Positions 7,896 to 19,711 of a DNA stretch of 64,000 bases are shown piece after piece. This DNA comes from Streptococcus anginosus (GTDB taxonomy: Bacteria > Bacillota > Bacilli > Lactobacillales > Streptococcaceae). Each line of letters opens with the position of its first letter. Within the stretch, counting starts at the first letter, position 1. The stretch covers positions 868,001 to 932,000 of the forward strand of contig NZ_LR134283.1 in the NCBI RefSeq assembly GCF_900636475.1. The letters are read 5' to 3'. Under the pieces are notes generated by a model. The model was given only the letters and a program-made list of their open reading frames with translations. It had not been told where the DNA came from and did no database searches. A program made the position numbers and the translations under genes.

Positions 7896-8131
7896 CAAAC
7901 GATTGAAGCTGTCGACCGGGGCGACAAAGTAAACTAAAACTCATTCGCCTCGTCCGCTCGGCTGACACTATAAACCAAAACTCATTCACTTCGTCCGCCC
8001 AGCTGACACAATAAACCAAAACTAGTTCACTTCGTCCGCCGGGCTGACAGTATAAATCAAAACTAATCCACCCCATCCGCCCGGCTGACAATATAAATCA
8101 AAACTAGTTCACTTCGTCCGCTGGGCGGACG
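7896..8131. repeat. 41-bp tandem repeat array A
   Basis: Units begin with AAACT at 7937, 7978, 8019, 8060 and 8101, exactly 41 bp apart; a degenerate unit precedes them from 7896 and contains GTCGACCGGGGCGAC (7911-7925). Core of a unit: AACTAGTTCACTTCGTCCG, then a short dyad of the type GTCCGC-N3-GCTGAC, then an AT-rich AATATAAATCA tail. In the last unit the dyad is perfect, GTCCGC-TGG-GCGGAC. 41 is not a multiple of 3, so the array is not coding. It fills the gap between the convergent ydcF-like and ABC exporter genes. The same family occurs at 44.9-45.3 kb in opposite orientation. Confidence 0.9.
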
Positions 8132-8217
8132 GAAGAAATGTCATGCAGTTTTGAAGATTTAGCAAAAGATAGTTGTGAGACAGAGCAATTGCATTTTAGC
8201 TTTATGTCACCAAAGAT

Positions 8218-8278
8218 AAAAAACACGAACTCGTCCAGATTAGCTAGCAACTAGTCAAAGACAGAGTTCGTGTTTTTA
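8218..8278. terminator. Bidirectional terminator
   Basis: Long stem AAAACACGAACTC / GAGTTCGTGTTTT with a loop of about 31 nt and T-runs on both sides. It ends the ABC exporter operon on the minus strand and any read-through from the plus strand. Between the repeat array and this stem (8132-8217) I see nothing else. Confidence 0.8.
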
Positions 8279-8314
8279 TTGTTTAATTGGAGTTTTCTTT
8301 TGCTCCTTTATTCG

Positions 8315-10084
8315 TTAGGCCTCTTTCTTAGCAAACTGACTTGTATATAAGTCGTAATAGAAACCTTTATCAGCTAAAAGCGATTCGTGAGTTCCTTGCT
8401 CAATGATTTGCCCGTCTTTGAGAACCAAAATCTTGTCCGCCTCTTGAATCGTCGATAAGCGGTGAGCAATGACAAAGCTTGTTCGTCCTTGCATGAGGTT
8501 CTTCATCGCTTTTTGAATCAAGAGCTCTAGGCGTGTATCAACGGACGAGGTTGCTTCATCCAAAATCAAGATTTTTGGATCGGCTAATAATGCTCGCGCA
8601 ATGGTCAGCAATTGTTTTTGTCCTAGCGAAATATTGCTGGATTCCTGATTCATTTCCATATTATAACCACCTGGAAGCGTCCGAATGAAATGATCGACAT
8701 TAGCCGCTTTGGCAGCTTCCACAATCTCTTCATCTGTCGCATTCAGATTTCCAAAGCGCAAGTTTTCCTTGACTGTTCCTTCATAAAGCCAAGCATCTTG
8801 CAAGACCATCCCAAATTGTTTGCGGTATTCTTGGCGAGACAAATTGCGAATATCATGGCCGTCAACAGAAATTGAACCGGCAGTTACATCGTAAAAACGC
8901 ATCAGTAGATTGATGAGGGTGGTCTTTCCAGCACCGGTTGGTCCGACAATTGCTACCATTTCACCCGGCTTTACCTCCAAATTGAAGTCGCGAATGAGCG
9001 GTTTGTTTTCCACGTATTGAAAGTCAACATGCTTAAAGCTGACCTGACCTGTCAAATCATGTTCCAGCCGCTCTTTCGCATCTGTTACTTCGTCTGGTTC
9101 ATCCAAGACTTGGAAAACACGATCCAGCGAAGACTTAGCACTCTGCAATTGCCCAGCCAATTGCGTTAGGTTTTGGATTGGTTGGTTTACTTGCCAAACA
9201 TATTGTACAAAAGCTTGCATGTTCCCAATTGTTAATTGTCCAGAAATGACTTGCAGACCACCAACAACCGCTACAAGCAGATAGGTCAAATCTGAAACGG
9301 CGTTCAAAATTGGCATCATCAAGCCAGAAATAAAACTAGCTTTGAAGCCAACTTCTTGGAGATTTTGCGTGATTTCTCGAAAATCGTCTGAAGATGTTTC
9401 TTCACGGCCATAGAGTTTCAGCACATTAAAACCAGTTAGATTTTCTTGAACAAATCCATTCATGACACCTAGCGTATCTGCTTGCTTTTTAAAATACAGT
9501 TGTGATTTCTTCAAAATAAAAGTCGCCCCAAAATAGGTCAAAGGAATGCTAGCAATCACTATCAAAGCCAGTTGAAAATTGAGATACAAGACCATTCCGA
9601 TAACCAAGGTAATGGTCAAAACCGCATTGACAACTTGCAGGAATGACTGTTGAAGCGCATTTGAAACAGTCTCTACATCACTGGTAAAGCGCCCTAGCAA
9701 ATCTCCAAATTGATGCTTATCAAAGTAAGAAACTGGAATTTGATTAATTTTAGAACTCAACTCATTGCGCATGTCACGTACTGTATTTTGCACTGCATTG
9801 GTCATAAAATAATTAGAATAATAAGCCCCAATTTCATAGAACAAACCACGCAAAAGGTAAAGTGCCATTACCCAAAAGACATATGTTGTGTTTATACTGG
9901 CGCCTTCAACTCCTTTTGCTATGTCCAGCACATTTCGTGTCAATTCTGTAATAGCAAGACCAAGTACAAAAGGCTCTAGCACGCTCATCACAATACTCAC
10001 CACCTTCAAAAAGATAGCAAGGATTACTGAGAGTTTATAAACTTTTAAGTAACTCCACAAGCGCATAAAACTATGTTGCTTCAT
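8315..10084 (-). CDS. patB: ABC exporter subunit, catalytic-site half (PatB-like)
   Basis: 589-residue half-transporter: six-helix exporter domain (about 1-320) and an ATPase domain. Walker A GPTGAGKTTL, Walker B ILILDEATSSVD with the catalytic Glu, and H-loop VIAHRLST are canonical, but the signature is ISLGQ instead of LSGGQ. That is the split expected of a heterodimeric multidrug exporter (PatAB, SatAB, LmrCD, BmrCD type): this subunit supplies the catalytic Glu and its partner supplies the good signature motif. It lies 9 bp downstream of the partner gene. In S. pneumoniae PatAB exports fluoroquinolones and dyes; whether this pair is the true orthologue is inferred from length, order and the leader. 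Confidence 0.8.
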   Translation of the reverse strand: MKQHSFMRLWSYLKVYKLSVILAIFLKVVSIVMSVLEPFVLGLAITELTRNVLDIAKGVEGASINTTYVFWVMALYLLRGLFYEIGAYYSNYFMTNAVQNTVRDMRNELSSKINQIPVSYFDKHQFGDLLGRFTSDVETVSNALQQSFLQVVNAVLTITLVIGMVLYLNFQLALIVIASIPLTYFGATFILKKSQLYFKKQADTLGVMNGFVQENLTGFNVLKLYGREETSSDDFREITQNLQEVGFKASFISGLMMPILNAVSDLTYLLVAVVGGLQVISGQLTIGNMQAFVQYVWQVNQPIQNLTQLAGQLQSAKSSLDRVFQVLDEPDEVTDAKERLEHDLTGQVSFKHVDFQYVENKPLIRDFNLEVKPGEMVAIVGPTGAGKTTLINLLMRFYDVTAGSISVDGHDIRNLSRQEYRKQFGMVLQDAWLYEGTVKENLRFGNLNATDEEIVEAAKAANVDHFIRTLPGGYNMEMNQESSNISLGQKQLLTIARALLADPKILILDEATSSVDTRLELLIQKAMKNLMQGRTSFVIAHRLSTIQEADKILVLKDGQIIEQGTHESLLADKGFYYDLYTSQFAKKEA

Positions 10085-10093
10085 CTTTCCCTC

Positions 10094-11830
10094 CTATTCT
10101 TCTGTTAGTGATTGACTATTAAGCTGAGAATTAGCAATTTCGCGATAGATATCGTTATCTTGCAACAATTCTTCATGTGTTCCGCACCCGACAATTTCTC
10201 CCTTATCCAGAACAATAATCTGATCTGCATCCATAATGGTTCCCACACGTTGTGCTACAATCAATACAGTAGCATTTTGCGTAACTTCTTTGAGTCGACT
10301 TCGAAGAATGGCATCGGTCTTATAGTCCAACGCAGAAAATGAATCATCAAAAATATAAATATCTGGTTCTTTCACGACCGCTCGCGCAATGGAGAGACGT
10401 TGCTTTTGACCACCAGAGAGATTGCTCCCTCCTTCTGCCAAATGCGTTTCAAAACGCTCTTCCTTGCTTTCGATAAAGTCTCTCGCTTGTGCTACATCTG
10501 CTGCTTGCACCAATTCCTCACGACTAGCATTTTCTTTCCCATAGCGGAGGTTTTCTGCGATTGTGCCGGTAAAGAGCAGAGCTTTTTGTGGAATGAAACC
10601 TATCTTCTGCCGTAGTGCTTTTAGATTATAAGAACGCACATCCACTCCGTCCACTAAAATCTTTCCTAAAGTCACATCATAAAAGCGCGGAATCAATTGC
10701 ACCAATGAGGACTTCCCTGAGCCGGTCGAGCCGATAAAAGCAATCGTTTCACCAGGCTTAGCTTTGAAGGAAATATTATGCAAGACTGGACTCTCTGTTT
10801 CACCAGGATATGCAAAGGTAACATTATCAAACTCTAAATAACCATGATTATCTGTCTCAGTCACACCATCTTCATTTGGATTGATTGAAATGGGCATTTC
10901 CATTACTTCTTTCAACCGTTCACTTGAAACAGCTGTACGAGGATACATAGTAAACAAGCTAGATAGCAACAAGAAAGACAGCAAAGCGTGGAAACTGTAT
11001 TCGATAAAAGCAACCAAATCCCCAATTTGCAAGTCTCCTGTACCAAGTGGTTTTAAAGCAAACCAGACAATGGCAACAATCATGGCAATGATGATTTGAA
11101 CAAAGAGCGGTTCTGTCAAACCAGTTAATTTAAATAAGCGATTGGAATTATCCGCATAAATTTCATTTTGTGAAGCAAAGCGCTCTTCTTGAAATTCTTC
11201 TCGTGCAAAAGCACGAATAACGCGCAGCCCCATTAAATTCTCACGTGCGTATTGATTGATTTTATCTAAAGTTTTTTGTTGTTTTTCTGATAAAGGACGA
11301 GTCTTGACTGCTATATACCAAACGACAATGCCGAGGAAAGGAACAGAAATTGCAACAATCCAAGCCAAGGAAGGACTAGTGAAAAAAATCATCATCACAC
11401 TAGACATCATCATCATTGGTGTGATGACACCCATTTTTAGGGATTGTTCTGCGAACTGCATCAAAACAAAAGCATCACTGGTAATCCGTGTCACTAAGGA
11501 TGAAACACCAATCTGCTCGTATTCATGATGGGAATACTCTTGCAATTTGTCGTAGATGTCATTACGCATATCACGCACCATACTCGTTGTCAACTTACCA
11601 GCTGCATAAGAAAGCACGATCCGCCCCAAAATTCCCAACAAAATCACAATAAGCATCACAATCGCCCAATAATACAAACGATTGCTGTCTCCTCGATTAA
11701 TCCCTTCGTCAATCATTCGTGCCAAAACAGTCGGCAAACCGAGATTCACCACGACAAAGAAGACAGCACCAAAGAAATCCAACATCAACCATTTGGGATA
11801 TTTTTTCAAATAAGACCAAATATACTTCAT
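10094..11830 (-). CDS. patA: ABC exporter subunit, degenerate-site half (PatA-like)
   Basis: 578-residue half-transporter with six predicted helices (about 1-300) and a nucleotide-binding domain: Walker A GSTGSGKSSLV, signature LSGGQKQR (canonical), Walker B IYIFDDSFSALD with Asp replacing the catalytic Glu, and the H-loop histidine replaced by Gln (IVAQRVGT). These are the standard losses of the non-catalytic partner in heterodimeric exporters. Ribosome site GGAG is 4 nt before the ATG. Transcription appears to start about 240 nt upstream, just behind endA, giving a long structured leader. Confidence 0.8.
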   Translation of the reverse strand: MKYIWSYLKKYPKWLMLDFFGAVFFVVVNLGLPTVLARMIDEGINRGDSNRLYYWAIVMLIVILLGILGRIVLSYAAGKLTTSMVRDMRNDIYDKLQEYSHHEYEQIGVSSLVTRITSDAFVLMQFAEQSLKMGVITPMMMMSSVMMIFFTSPSLAWIVAISVPFLGIVVWYIAVKTRPLSEKQQKTLDKINQYARENLMGLRVIRAFAREEFQEERFASQNEIYADNSNRLFKLTGLTEPLFVQIIIAMIVAIVWFALKPLGTGDLQIGDLVAFIEYSFHALLSFLLLSSLFTMYPRTAVSSERLKEVMEMPISINPNEDGVTETDNHGYLEFDNVTFAYPGETESPVLHNISFKAKPGETIAFIGSTGSGKSSLVQLIPRFYDVTLGKILVDGVDVRSYNLKALRQKIGFIPQKALLFTGTIAENLRYGKENASREELVQAADVAQARDFIESKEERFETHLAEGGSNLSGGQKQRLSIARAVVKEPDIYIFDDSFSALDYKTDAILRSRLKEVTQNATVLIVAQRVGTIMDADQIIVLDKGEIVGCGTHEELLQDNDIYREIANSQLNSQSLTEE

Positions 11831-12070
11831 ATTTCTCCTTTCTCCTCATAAAATAAATCCACAATAAAAAAGCACCAACGTACTTTTTAGACAAAATGGG
11901 AGTGGGACAGAACTTATCTTGAAAAATTTAAGTTCGTAGTCCCACCCCCGCAAGGGTGATTAGGTGCTCTTTCGAGCTTGAAAAGCGAATAAAGATTCCA
12001 ATCACCTACTGCGTCATTCGCTTATCACTAAATTAGATAGAGGCTGAGATACTTTTTGTCCGACCTCATG
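11831..12070 (-). promoter_or_regulatory. Long structured 5' leader of the ABC exporter operon
   Basis: The leader contains several inverted repeats: AAGCGAAT / ATTCGCTT followed by TTTTC; TAGGTGATT, which can pair with either of two overlapping targets in CACCTAATCACC; CACCC-TTGCG-GGGGTG; and a long stem GTGGGAC..GAACTTA / TAAGTTC..GTCCCAC at about 11898-11946. Pneumococcal patAB is known to be controlled by a transcriptional attenuator in its leader, so a similar switch is plausible. A 13-codon frame (12028-12069, ATG to TAG) starts almost at the predicted 5' end. Confidence 0.55.
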
Positions 12071-12077
12071 TAAAAAT

Positions 12078-12106
12078 AGTATAACAAAAAGATGATATAA
12101 ATGCAA
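12078..12106 (-). promoter_or_regulatory. Promoter of the ABC exporter operon
   Basis: TTGCAT (12101-12106), 17-bp spacer, TATACT (12078-12083) with an upstream TGT (extended -10). It begins 14 bp after the endA stop. Confidence 0.75.
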
Positions 12107-12119
12107 CGTTAGCAATAAT

Positions 12120-12965
12120 CTAGTTGGTAACGGTCACTTCTCCTGTCTGATAATTTAATCGAATTCCTGTCTGTACGTTGGGGACAAAGACATTTATTTC
12201 CAGATTGTCGTCATTAGATTTGCCTTCAATATGCGAACCAACCGGCACCAAATCCTGTTCATTGGCATAAATCAAAGTCACCCGATACCGAACTCGTTTA
12301 TTTTTGTCTAGTGCCTTACGTATCTTTGTTTCATAAAAATTTTGACCTGTAGAATAACTAGTATTGGCTTGATTAGCCCAAGCTGTTTGCACAGCGATGT
12401 TTTTCGGGTTGCTGGTCGAAGCATCAAAGCCTTTCAAGTTGCCAATCAAAGCATAACCCAACAAATGCCCACGGTCAACCGCATGATTGTATTCACCTGA
12501 TAAATGCTTCACCTGATGCCAACCAGCAGGTGTCCAAATCGTGGAGCCATTTCCTGTCTCCTCACGATTCTTATACTGACGAGTGGCTTTGGATAAAAGA
12601 GCATTGGCTACAGTCGGAACAGTCTGACCTCGAACAAGCTTGGTCTTATTATCCGCGTAAGGAACGCTTGCAACTTTGGCATCCAATGTTGTTTGATTTT
12701 CGTTGATTATAAAAGCTCCCGCTCCATTCCATTCAATCTTTCCTTTGAGCTGCCGTTTAACGGATTCTGTCAAAACACTCTGTGCTAATTCTTGACTGGG
12801 TGCTGCATGATTCGTCCGAATACTTCGATTAATAGCAGTGCTGTCAGAAGGCTTCGTACTACTATGATGATTGCTAAAAGAATAACCTCCTAGCACAAGA
12901 ACCAGTGCTATAACCAGACCAGCTACACTTTGTGTTACTTTCTGGTTGGATTTCTTTCTCGCCAT
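12120..12965 (-). CDS. endA: DNA-entry nuclease EndA
   Basis: 281-residue membrane-anchored DNA/RNA non-specific endonuclease of the beta-beta-alpha-Me family. In streptococci EndA degrades one strand of bound DNA during transformation so that the other enters through ComEC, and it also cuts neutrophil extracellular traps. N-terminal signal anchor at about residues 11-28; active-site DRGH at 164-167 (general base His167); metal-ligand Asn at 189 (SNPKN). The ATG at 12963-12965 is chosen over an in-frame upstream start because GGGAGGAG lies right before it and the anchor then sits at the N terminus. Downstream of murA and epuA, the conserved streptococcal order. Confidence 0.93.
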   Translation of the reverse strand: MARKKSNQKVTQSVAGLVIALVLVLGGYSFSNHHSSTKPSDSTAINRSIRTNHAAPSQELAQSVLTESVKRQLKGKIEWNGAGAFIINENQTTLDAKVASVPYADNKTKLVRGQTVPTVANALLSKATRQYKNREETGNGSTIWTPAGWHQVKHLSGEYNHAVDRGHLLGYALIGNLKGFDASTSNPKNIAVQTAWANQANTSYSTGQNFYETKIRKALDKNKRVRYRVTLIYANEQDLVPVGSHIEGKSNDDNLEINVFVPNVQTGIRLNYQTGEVTVTN

Positions 12966-12984
12966 TTCTCCTCCCTTTTTAAAT

Positions 12985-13050
12985 AAATAGGAAGCGGGAC
13001 TCAAAGCCAACTTCTACGAAATCACGACCTCTGTCTCACTCCCTTTTTCC
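12985..13050. repeat. Imperfect hairpin element in epuA-endA gap
   Basis: GGAAGCGGGACTC on one side and GTCTCACTCCC on the other form a long imperfect stem, with T-runs on either strand. It resembles the GTGGGAC..GTCCCAC stem in the ABC exporter leader (11898-11946), so both may be copies of a small dispersed streptococcal hairpin. It could serve as a weak terminator between epuA and endA. Confidence 0.45.
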
Positions 13051-13065
13051 TATCAATATTATTGT

Positions 13066-13242
13066 CTATTGTCCTGTGAATTTGCTGATGATTTCCTGCC
13101 ACTTATCTGGCGATAAAATAGCCCATGGATTTTTTCCACCGTAGCCAACAACTAAGCCAAGTGAAAACAAAATCAAACCAAGCAACAAGACTGCTAGAAC
13201 AATTCCAACTTGTTTTCCAACGTATTTCAAATCATTATTCAT
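13066..13242 (-). CDS. epuA: EpuA family small membrane protein
   Basis: 58-residue protein with one transmembrane helix (about residues 8-30, [20 protein letters not shown]) and a conserved C-terminal tail [15 protein letters not shown]. It matches the EpuA family, often labelled DNA-directed RNA polymerase subunit beta and always found between murA and endA in streptococci; its role in DNA uptake was never established. The ATG (13240-13242) overlaps the end of murA by 8 bp (ATGAATAA), so translation is coupled. Confidence 0.85.
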   Translation of the reverse strand: MNNDLKYVGKQVGIVLAVLLLGLILFSLGLVVGYGGKNPWAILSPDKWQEIISKFTGQ

Positions 13243-14515
13243 CGTCTTCTTCCTTCACTCGCTTAATAGAAGCACCTAAGTTAGACAACTTTTTATGGAA
13301 CTGGTAATAGCCTCTGTCCAAGTGAGTTAGTTGTCCTACTTTTGTTTCACCTTCTGCAACCAAGCCTGTTAAAATCAACGCGGCACTCGCACGCAAGTCT
13401 GTTGACATCACCTCTGCCCCTTGCAAGGCTTGACCACCGACGATACGAGCTGTGTCCCGCATAATTTCTGAATGTAAACCCATCCGACGCATTTCTTCCA
13501 GATGTTGGAAACGATTCTCAAAAACAGTTTCAATCATGGTAGACTCACCCTTGGCAACCGTCATCAAAGCTGTAAATTGTGCCTGCATATCTGTTGGGAA
13601 ACCTGGATGCGGAAGAGTCTTCACATTGACCGCTTTTAGCTTGGATAAATCTGAACGAATCCGAATCCCTTCGTCTTCTTCGGTAACAGACACACCCATT
13701 TCCATCAATTTCGCGATAAGCGGACGATTATGCTCCCAGATAGCATCTCGCACAAGAACATTGCCACCTGTCATAGCAGCTGCTACCATAAAAGTTCCGG
13801 CTTCGATACGGTCTTGGACCACGCTGTGACTTGTCCCAGATAATTCCTTAACCCCAGTAATAGTTAATGTTTCCGTACCTGCACCACGGACTTTAGCACC
13901 CATTTTGTTTAACAAAACAGCTAAATCCACAATTTCAGGCTCCCGAGCTGCATTTTCAATAACAGTCACACCGTCTGCTAACGTTGCTGCCATCATAATA
14001 TTTTGCGTCGCACCCACACTTGGAAAATCCATGTAAATATGAGCTCCATGCAATCGGTTAGCTTTGGCCTCAATAAATCCAGCCGTCTGCTTAATTTCTG
14101 CTCCCATTGCCTCTAAACCTTTCAAATGAAGGTCAATAGGACGGCTTCCAATCGTACAGCCACCTGGCATGGAAACTTTTGCGTGACCATTACGCGCCAA
14201 AATAGGTCCTAATACAACAATTGAAGCACGCATTTTACTGACATATTTATAAGGTGCTTCTTCACTCAATGGCTGTGTAGCATCCACCGTAATCTTGTTT
14301 TCTTCTTGCTCAAAGGTCACTTTTGTATTCAACCCACGGACTACATTGTTCATTGTAAATACATCGGATAGCACAGGGACATTGGTTAGAGTTGTTTTCC
14401 CTGTCGTCGCTAGAATAGTTGCTGCAAGCAAAGGCAAAACAGCATTTTTGGCACCTTCAATTTTAACCGAACCAACTAATGGATTTGAACCACCTTGTAT
14501 AATAATTTTATCCAT
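13235..14515 (-). CDS. murA: UDP-GlcNAc 1-carboxyvinyltransferase MurA
   Basis: 426-residue EPSP-synthase-fold enzyme that transfers enolpyruvate from PEP to UDP-GlcNAc, the first committed step of peptidoglycan synthesis and the fosfomycin target. Lys in [10 protein letters not shown] (about residue 23) and the catalytic Cys120 in [10 protein letters not shown] are intact, so it should be fosfomycin-sensitive by that criterion. Streptococci usually carry two copies; this one, next to epuA, endA and atp, is the MurA1-type locus. It follows the DUF1146 gene by 38 bp and they probably share a transcript. Confidence 0.95.
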   Translation of the reverse strand: MDKIIIQGGSNPLVGSVKIEGAKNAVLPLLAATILATTGKTTLTNVPVLSDVFTMNNVVRGLNTKVTFEQEENKITVDATQPLSEEAPYKYVSKMRASIVVLGPILARNGHAKVSMPGGCTIGSRPIDLHLKGLEAMGAEIKQTAGFIEAKANRLHGAHIYMDFPSVGATQNIMMAATLADGVTVIENAAREPEIVDLAVLLNKMGAKVRGAGTETLTITGVKELSGTSHSVVQDRIEAGTFMVAAAMTGGNVLVRDAIWEHNRPLIAKLMEMGVSVTEEDEGIRIRSDLSKLKAVNVKTLPHPGFPTDMQAQFTALMTVAKGESTMIETVFENRFQHLEEMRRMGLHSEIMRDTARIVGGQALQGAEVMSTDLRASAALILTGLVAEGETKVGQLTHLDRGYYQFHKKLSNLGASIKRVKEEDDE

Positions 14516-14553
14516 ATTTTCTCCAAAACACTTATTTTATTACTTTTCTCATC

Positions 14554-14784
14554 TTATAAATTGCTATTAAACACATCACGTCCTAATGTATAGAGACTGA
14601 GGAAGAAAGAGCTGAGCAAAAAGCCTAATGCAATACTAAGCAATAAAATCAAAAAACGAATTCTAAAAGCATTGTCAGCATTCACTTTCAATAGTTTTTC
14701 CCAATTCACAACAGTAGAAAGCAAGTGAAATGAAAGAAAAATAAAAATCATATGGCTACTAAGCGTAAAAATTAACTGAATCAT
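14554..14784 (-). CDS. DUF1146 membrane protein (YwzB-like)
   Basis: 76-residue protein with two hydrophobic helices (about 4-22 and 45-66), typical of the DUF1146/YwzB family found between the atp operon and murA in many Firmicutes. Function unknown. The ATG at 14782-14784 gives the normal family length; the longer in-frame extension runs through the promoter. The -10 box TATAAT ends only 6 nt before this ATG, so the mRNA may be leaderless. Confidence 0.75.
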   Translation of the reverse strand: MIQLIFTLSSHMIFIFLSFHLLSTVVNWEKLLKVNADNAFRIRFLILLLSIALGFLLSSFFLSLYTLGRDVFNSNL

Positions 14785-14790
14785 ATCCCC

Positions 14791-14818
14791 ATTATACCAA
14801 AAAAATAGATGAGAGCAA
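14791..14818 (-). promoter_or_regulatory. Promoter of DUF1146-murA-epuA
   Basis: TTGCTC (14813-14818), 16-bp spacer, TATAAT (14791-14796) preceded by TGG (extended -10). The usual +1 distance puts the transcript start at or next to the ATG of the DUF1146 gene. Confidence 0.6.
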
Positions 14819-14862
14819 ACTATCGGACACGAATCATGTATCGATAACAAAAAAGCCATTAT

Positions 14863-14886
14863 AAAAAAGGCCAATTGGCCTTTTCG
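14863..14886 (-). terminator. Terminator of the atp operon
   Basis: Perfect palindrome AAAAGGCCAATTGGCCTTTT followed by TT on the minus strand, 3 bp past the atpC stop codon. Confidence 0.9.
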
Positions 14887-14888
14887 TA

Positions 14889-15308
14889 TTATAATCTTGT
14901 TCCAACGTTAATTCGGTTAATGGCACGCTGAAGAGCGATTCTGGCACGACGTTCTTGGTCAATCAAATGCTTTTCATGTGCTTCTTCAATAGCACGTTCA
15001 GCACGTAATTTTGCTCTTTCAGCACGACTGATGTCAATATCGCGAGCACGTTCAGCAGAGTCTGCAACAATGGTGATTACATTATCAGCCACTTCGACAA
15101 TTCCACCATTCACAGCAATCCAATTGACATGATCTTCATCATCAATCCGCTTCACTTTGACCTCATCGACAGCCAAAACAGCAATCATATTTTCATGATG
15201 CGGTAAAATCCCCATTTCTCCATCAAGAGTTTTAACGGAAACAAACGTTGCATGGTGGTCAAAAACTAGACCATCAGGTGTCACGATTTGTACTGTCATT
15301 TGAGCCAT
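14889..15308 (-). CDS. atpC: F1Fo ATPase epsilon subunit
   Basis: 139-residue epsilon subunit: N-terminal beta-sandwich ([13 protein letters not shown] ... [13 protein letters not shown]) and C-terminal helical hairpin rich in Arg/Glu (about 90-139). It couples rotation and inhibits ATP hydrolysis by F1. Last gene of the eight-gene operon, 10 bp after atpD. Confidence 0.95.
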   Translation of the reverse strand: MAQMTVQIVTPDGLVFDHHATFVSVKTLDGEMGILPHHENMIAVLAVDEVKVKRIDDEDHVNWIAVNGGIVEVADNVITIVADSAERARDIDISRAERAKLRAERAIEEAHEKHLIDQERRARIALQRAINRINVGTRL

Positions 15309-15318
15309 AGGTCACCTC

Positions 15319-16749
<1,431 letters not shown>

Positions 16750-16759
16750 TTATGTGACA

Positions 16760-17638
16760 CTATTCTAGTGCACTTGCACCCGCCACAATTTCAGTAATTT
16801 CTTGCGTGATAGCTGCTTGTCTAGCACGATTATACTGAATGGTCAAATCATTGATAACTTTTTTCGCGTTATCTGTTGCTGTCTGCATCGCGGTCATTCC
16901 AGCTGCATTTTCTGCTGTTTTCGCATCAATAATTGCCCCGTAGATCATACTTTCAGCAAACTGAGGCAACAATTGATCCAAAATGACATCGCGACTAGAT
17001 TCCAATTCCAAATTCAAAACGTAGTCTTCGTCTGCTTCATTTGGATCCAAATCCACGATTGGAAGCATTTGTTCAACACGCATTTGGCTGGTCAAACTAT
17101 TGACGTGGTGATTATAACAAACATATAATTCATCAAACAATTCGTTTTGGTACATTTCAACCGTTTTGCCAATGATTTTACGAACCTCATCAAAGCTCGG
17201 TTGATCTGCTAAACCACGTAATTCATAAATAGGCTGAAGCCCGCGTGCCCGAAAGAAGTCCGAGCCCATACCACCGATTGAAATGATGACGAAATCATCT
17301 TTATCATGGTATTCTGCAAAAAGTTCCATCATGGATTTGAGAATGGTCGCATTGTAACCGCCAACTAAGCCGCGATCCGATGTAATAACGATATAAGCTG
17401 TTTTTTTCACCGGACGACTAATCAACATAGGGTGATATTTGGAATTTTGCACTTCATGACCATGAAGCAAATCTGTCAACAACTTTCTGACTTTAGAAGC
17501 ATAGATTTGGAAATTCTTGGCCGCTTCTTCTGACTTTCCTAGCTTAGCAGCAGATACCATTTGCATAGCATTTGTGATTTGACTGGTGTTTTTTGTGGAT
17601 GCAATTTTATTTTTTATATCATTTAATGAAACTGCCAT
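16760..17638 (-). CDS. atpG: F1Fo ATPase gamma subunit
   Basis: 292-residue central-stalk gamma subunit. The long N- and C-terminal helices that form the rotor coiled coil are evident ([20 protein letters not shown] at the start, [21 protein letters not shown] at the end: read here as [11 protein letters not shown] and [10 protein letters not shown]). The gap to atpD is 34 bp, the gap to atpA 15 bp. Confidence 0.96.
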   Translation of the reverse strand: MAVSLNDIKNKIASTKNTSQITNAMQMVSAAKLGKSEEAAKNFQIYASKVRKLLTDLLHGHEVQNSKYHPMLISRPVKKTAYIVITSDRGLVGGYNATILKSMMELFAEYHDKDDFVIISIGGMGSDFFRARGLQPIYELRGLADQPSFDEVRKIIGKTVEMYQNELFDELYVCYNHHVNSLTSQMRVEQMLPIVDLDPNEADEDYVLNLELESSRDVILDQLLPQFAESMIYGAIIDAKTAENAAGMTAMQTATDNAKKVINDLTIQYNRARQAAITQEITEIVAGASALE

Positions 17639-17653
17639 CTGACACCTCTATTC

Positions 17654-19162
<1,509 letters not shown>

Positions 19163-19174
19163 TCACACCACTTT

Positions 19175-19711
19175 CTATTTCAAATTTTCTTTTACTGTTT
19201 GTAATTGACGTTTAATACTTGCATCAATTGTCTTATTATTAGCTGTGATGATAAAGCCACCAATGAGGCTTGCATCCAGTTCTTCTTTTAAAGAACGAAC
19301 CTGCAATCCAAATTTTCGCTCAATAATCGGAATAATTTTAGATTTTTGCTCCTCCGATAAACCTTGAACTGATTTGATTGTCACTTCAAATTCATTACTA
19401 ATCGTTTCAAGCTGGTGAAGACTTTCTACTAAAATATCATAAAAAAGATCTTCACGATGATTATGAATAATAACTTCAATGAAATTGTCAATCAAGGATG
19501 AATCAGATCCTTGAAAATAGCGAAGGCTTCTTTCTTTTTCTGTATCATCAACACCAATATGTGATAAAAAGGCAGATAAATTTGTATTGTCAAAAATGTC
19601 TTTGATTTGCTGAAGCTTTTCAAAAACATCTTTTTGCTGACCTTTTTCAATCACGAGTTGGACAAAAGGTGTGGTATATTTTTCAATTACCGCATATCTT
19701 TTTTTGTCCAT
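19175..19711 (-). CDS. atpH: F1Fo ATPase delta subunit
   Basis: 178-residue delta subunit that clamps the peripheral stalk to the top of F1. The N-terminal helical bundle and the C-terminal family signature DASLIGGFIITANNKTIDAS (about 146-165) are present. Its ATG shares one base with the atpF stop (TAATG), so the two are translationally coupled. Confidence 0.95.
   Translation of the reverse strand: MDKKRYAVIEKYTTPFVQLVIEKGQQKDVFEKLQQIKDIFDNTNLSAFLSHIGVDDTEKERSLRYFQGSDSSLIDNFIEVIIHNHREDLFYDILVESLHQLETISNEFEVTIKSVQGLSEEQKSKIIPIIERKFGLQVRSLKEELDASLIGGFIITANNKTIDASIKRQLQTVKENLK

Noticed and set aside
7873..8091. 72-codon minus-strand reading frame
   Set aside because: Runs through the 41-bp repeats in changing frames; no ribosome site and no similarity between its repeat segments in translation.
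7896..8131. CRISPR array
   Set aside because: The whole 41-bp unit repeats with gradual drift; there are no unique spacers between constant repeats and no cas genes.
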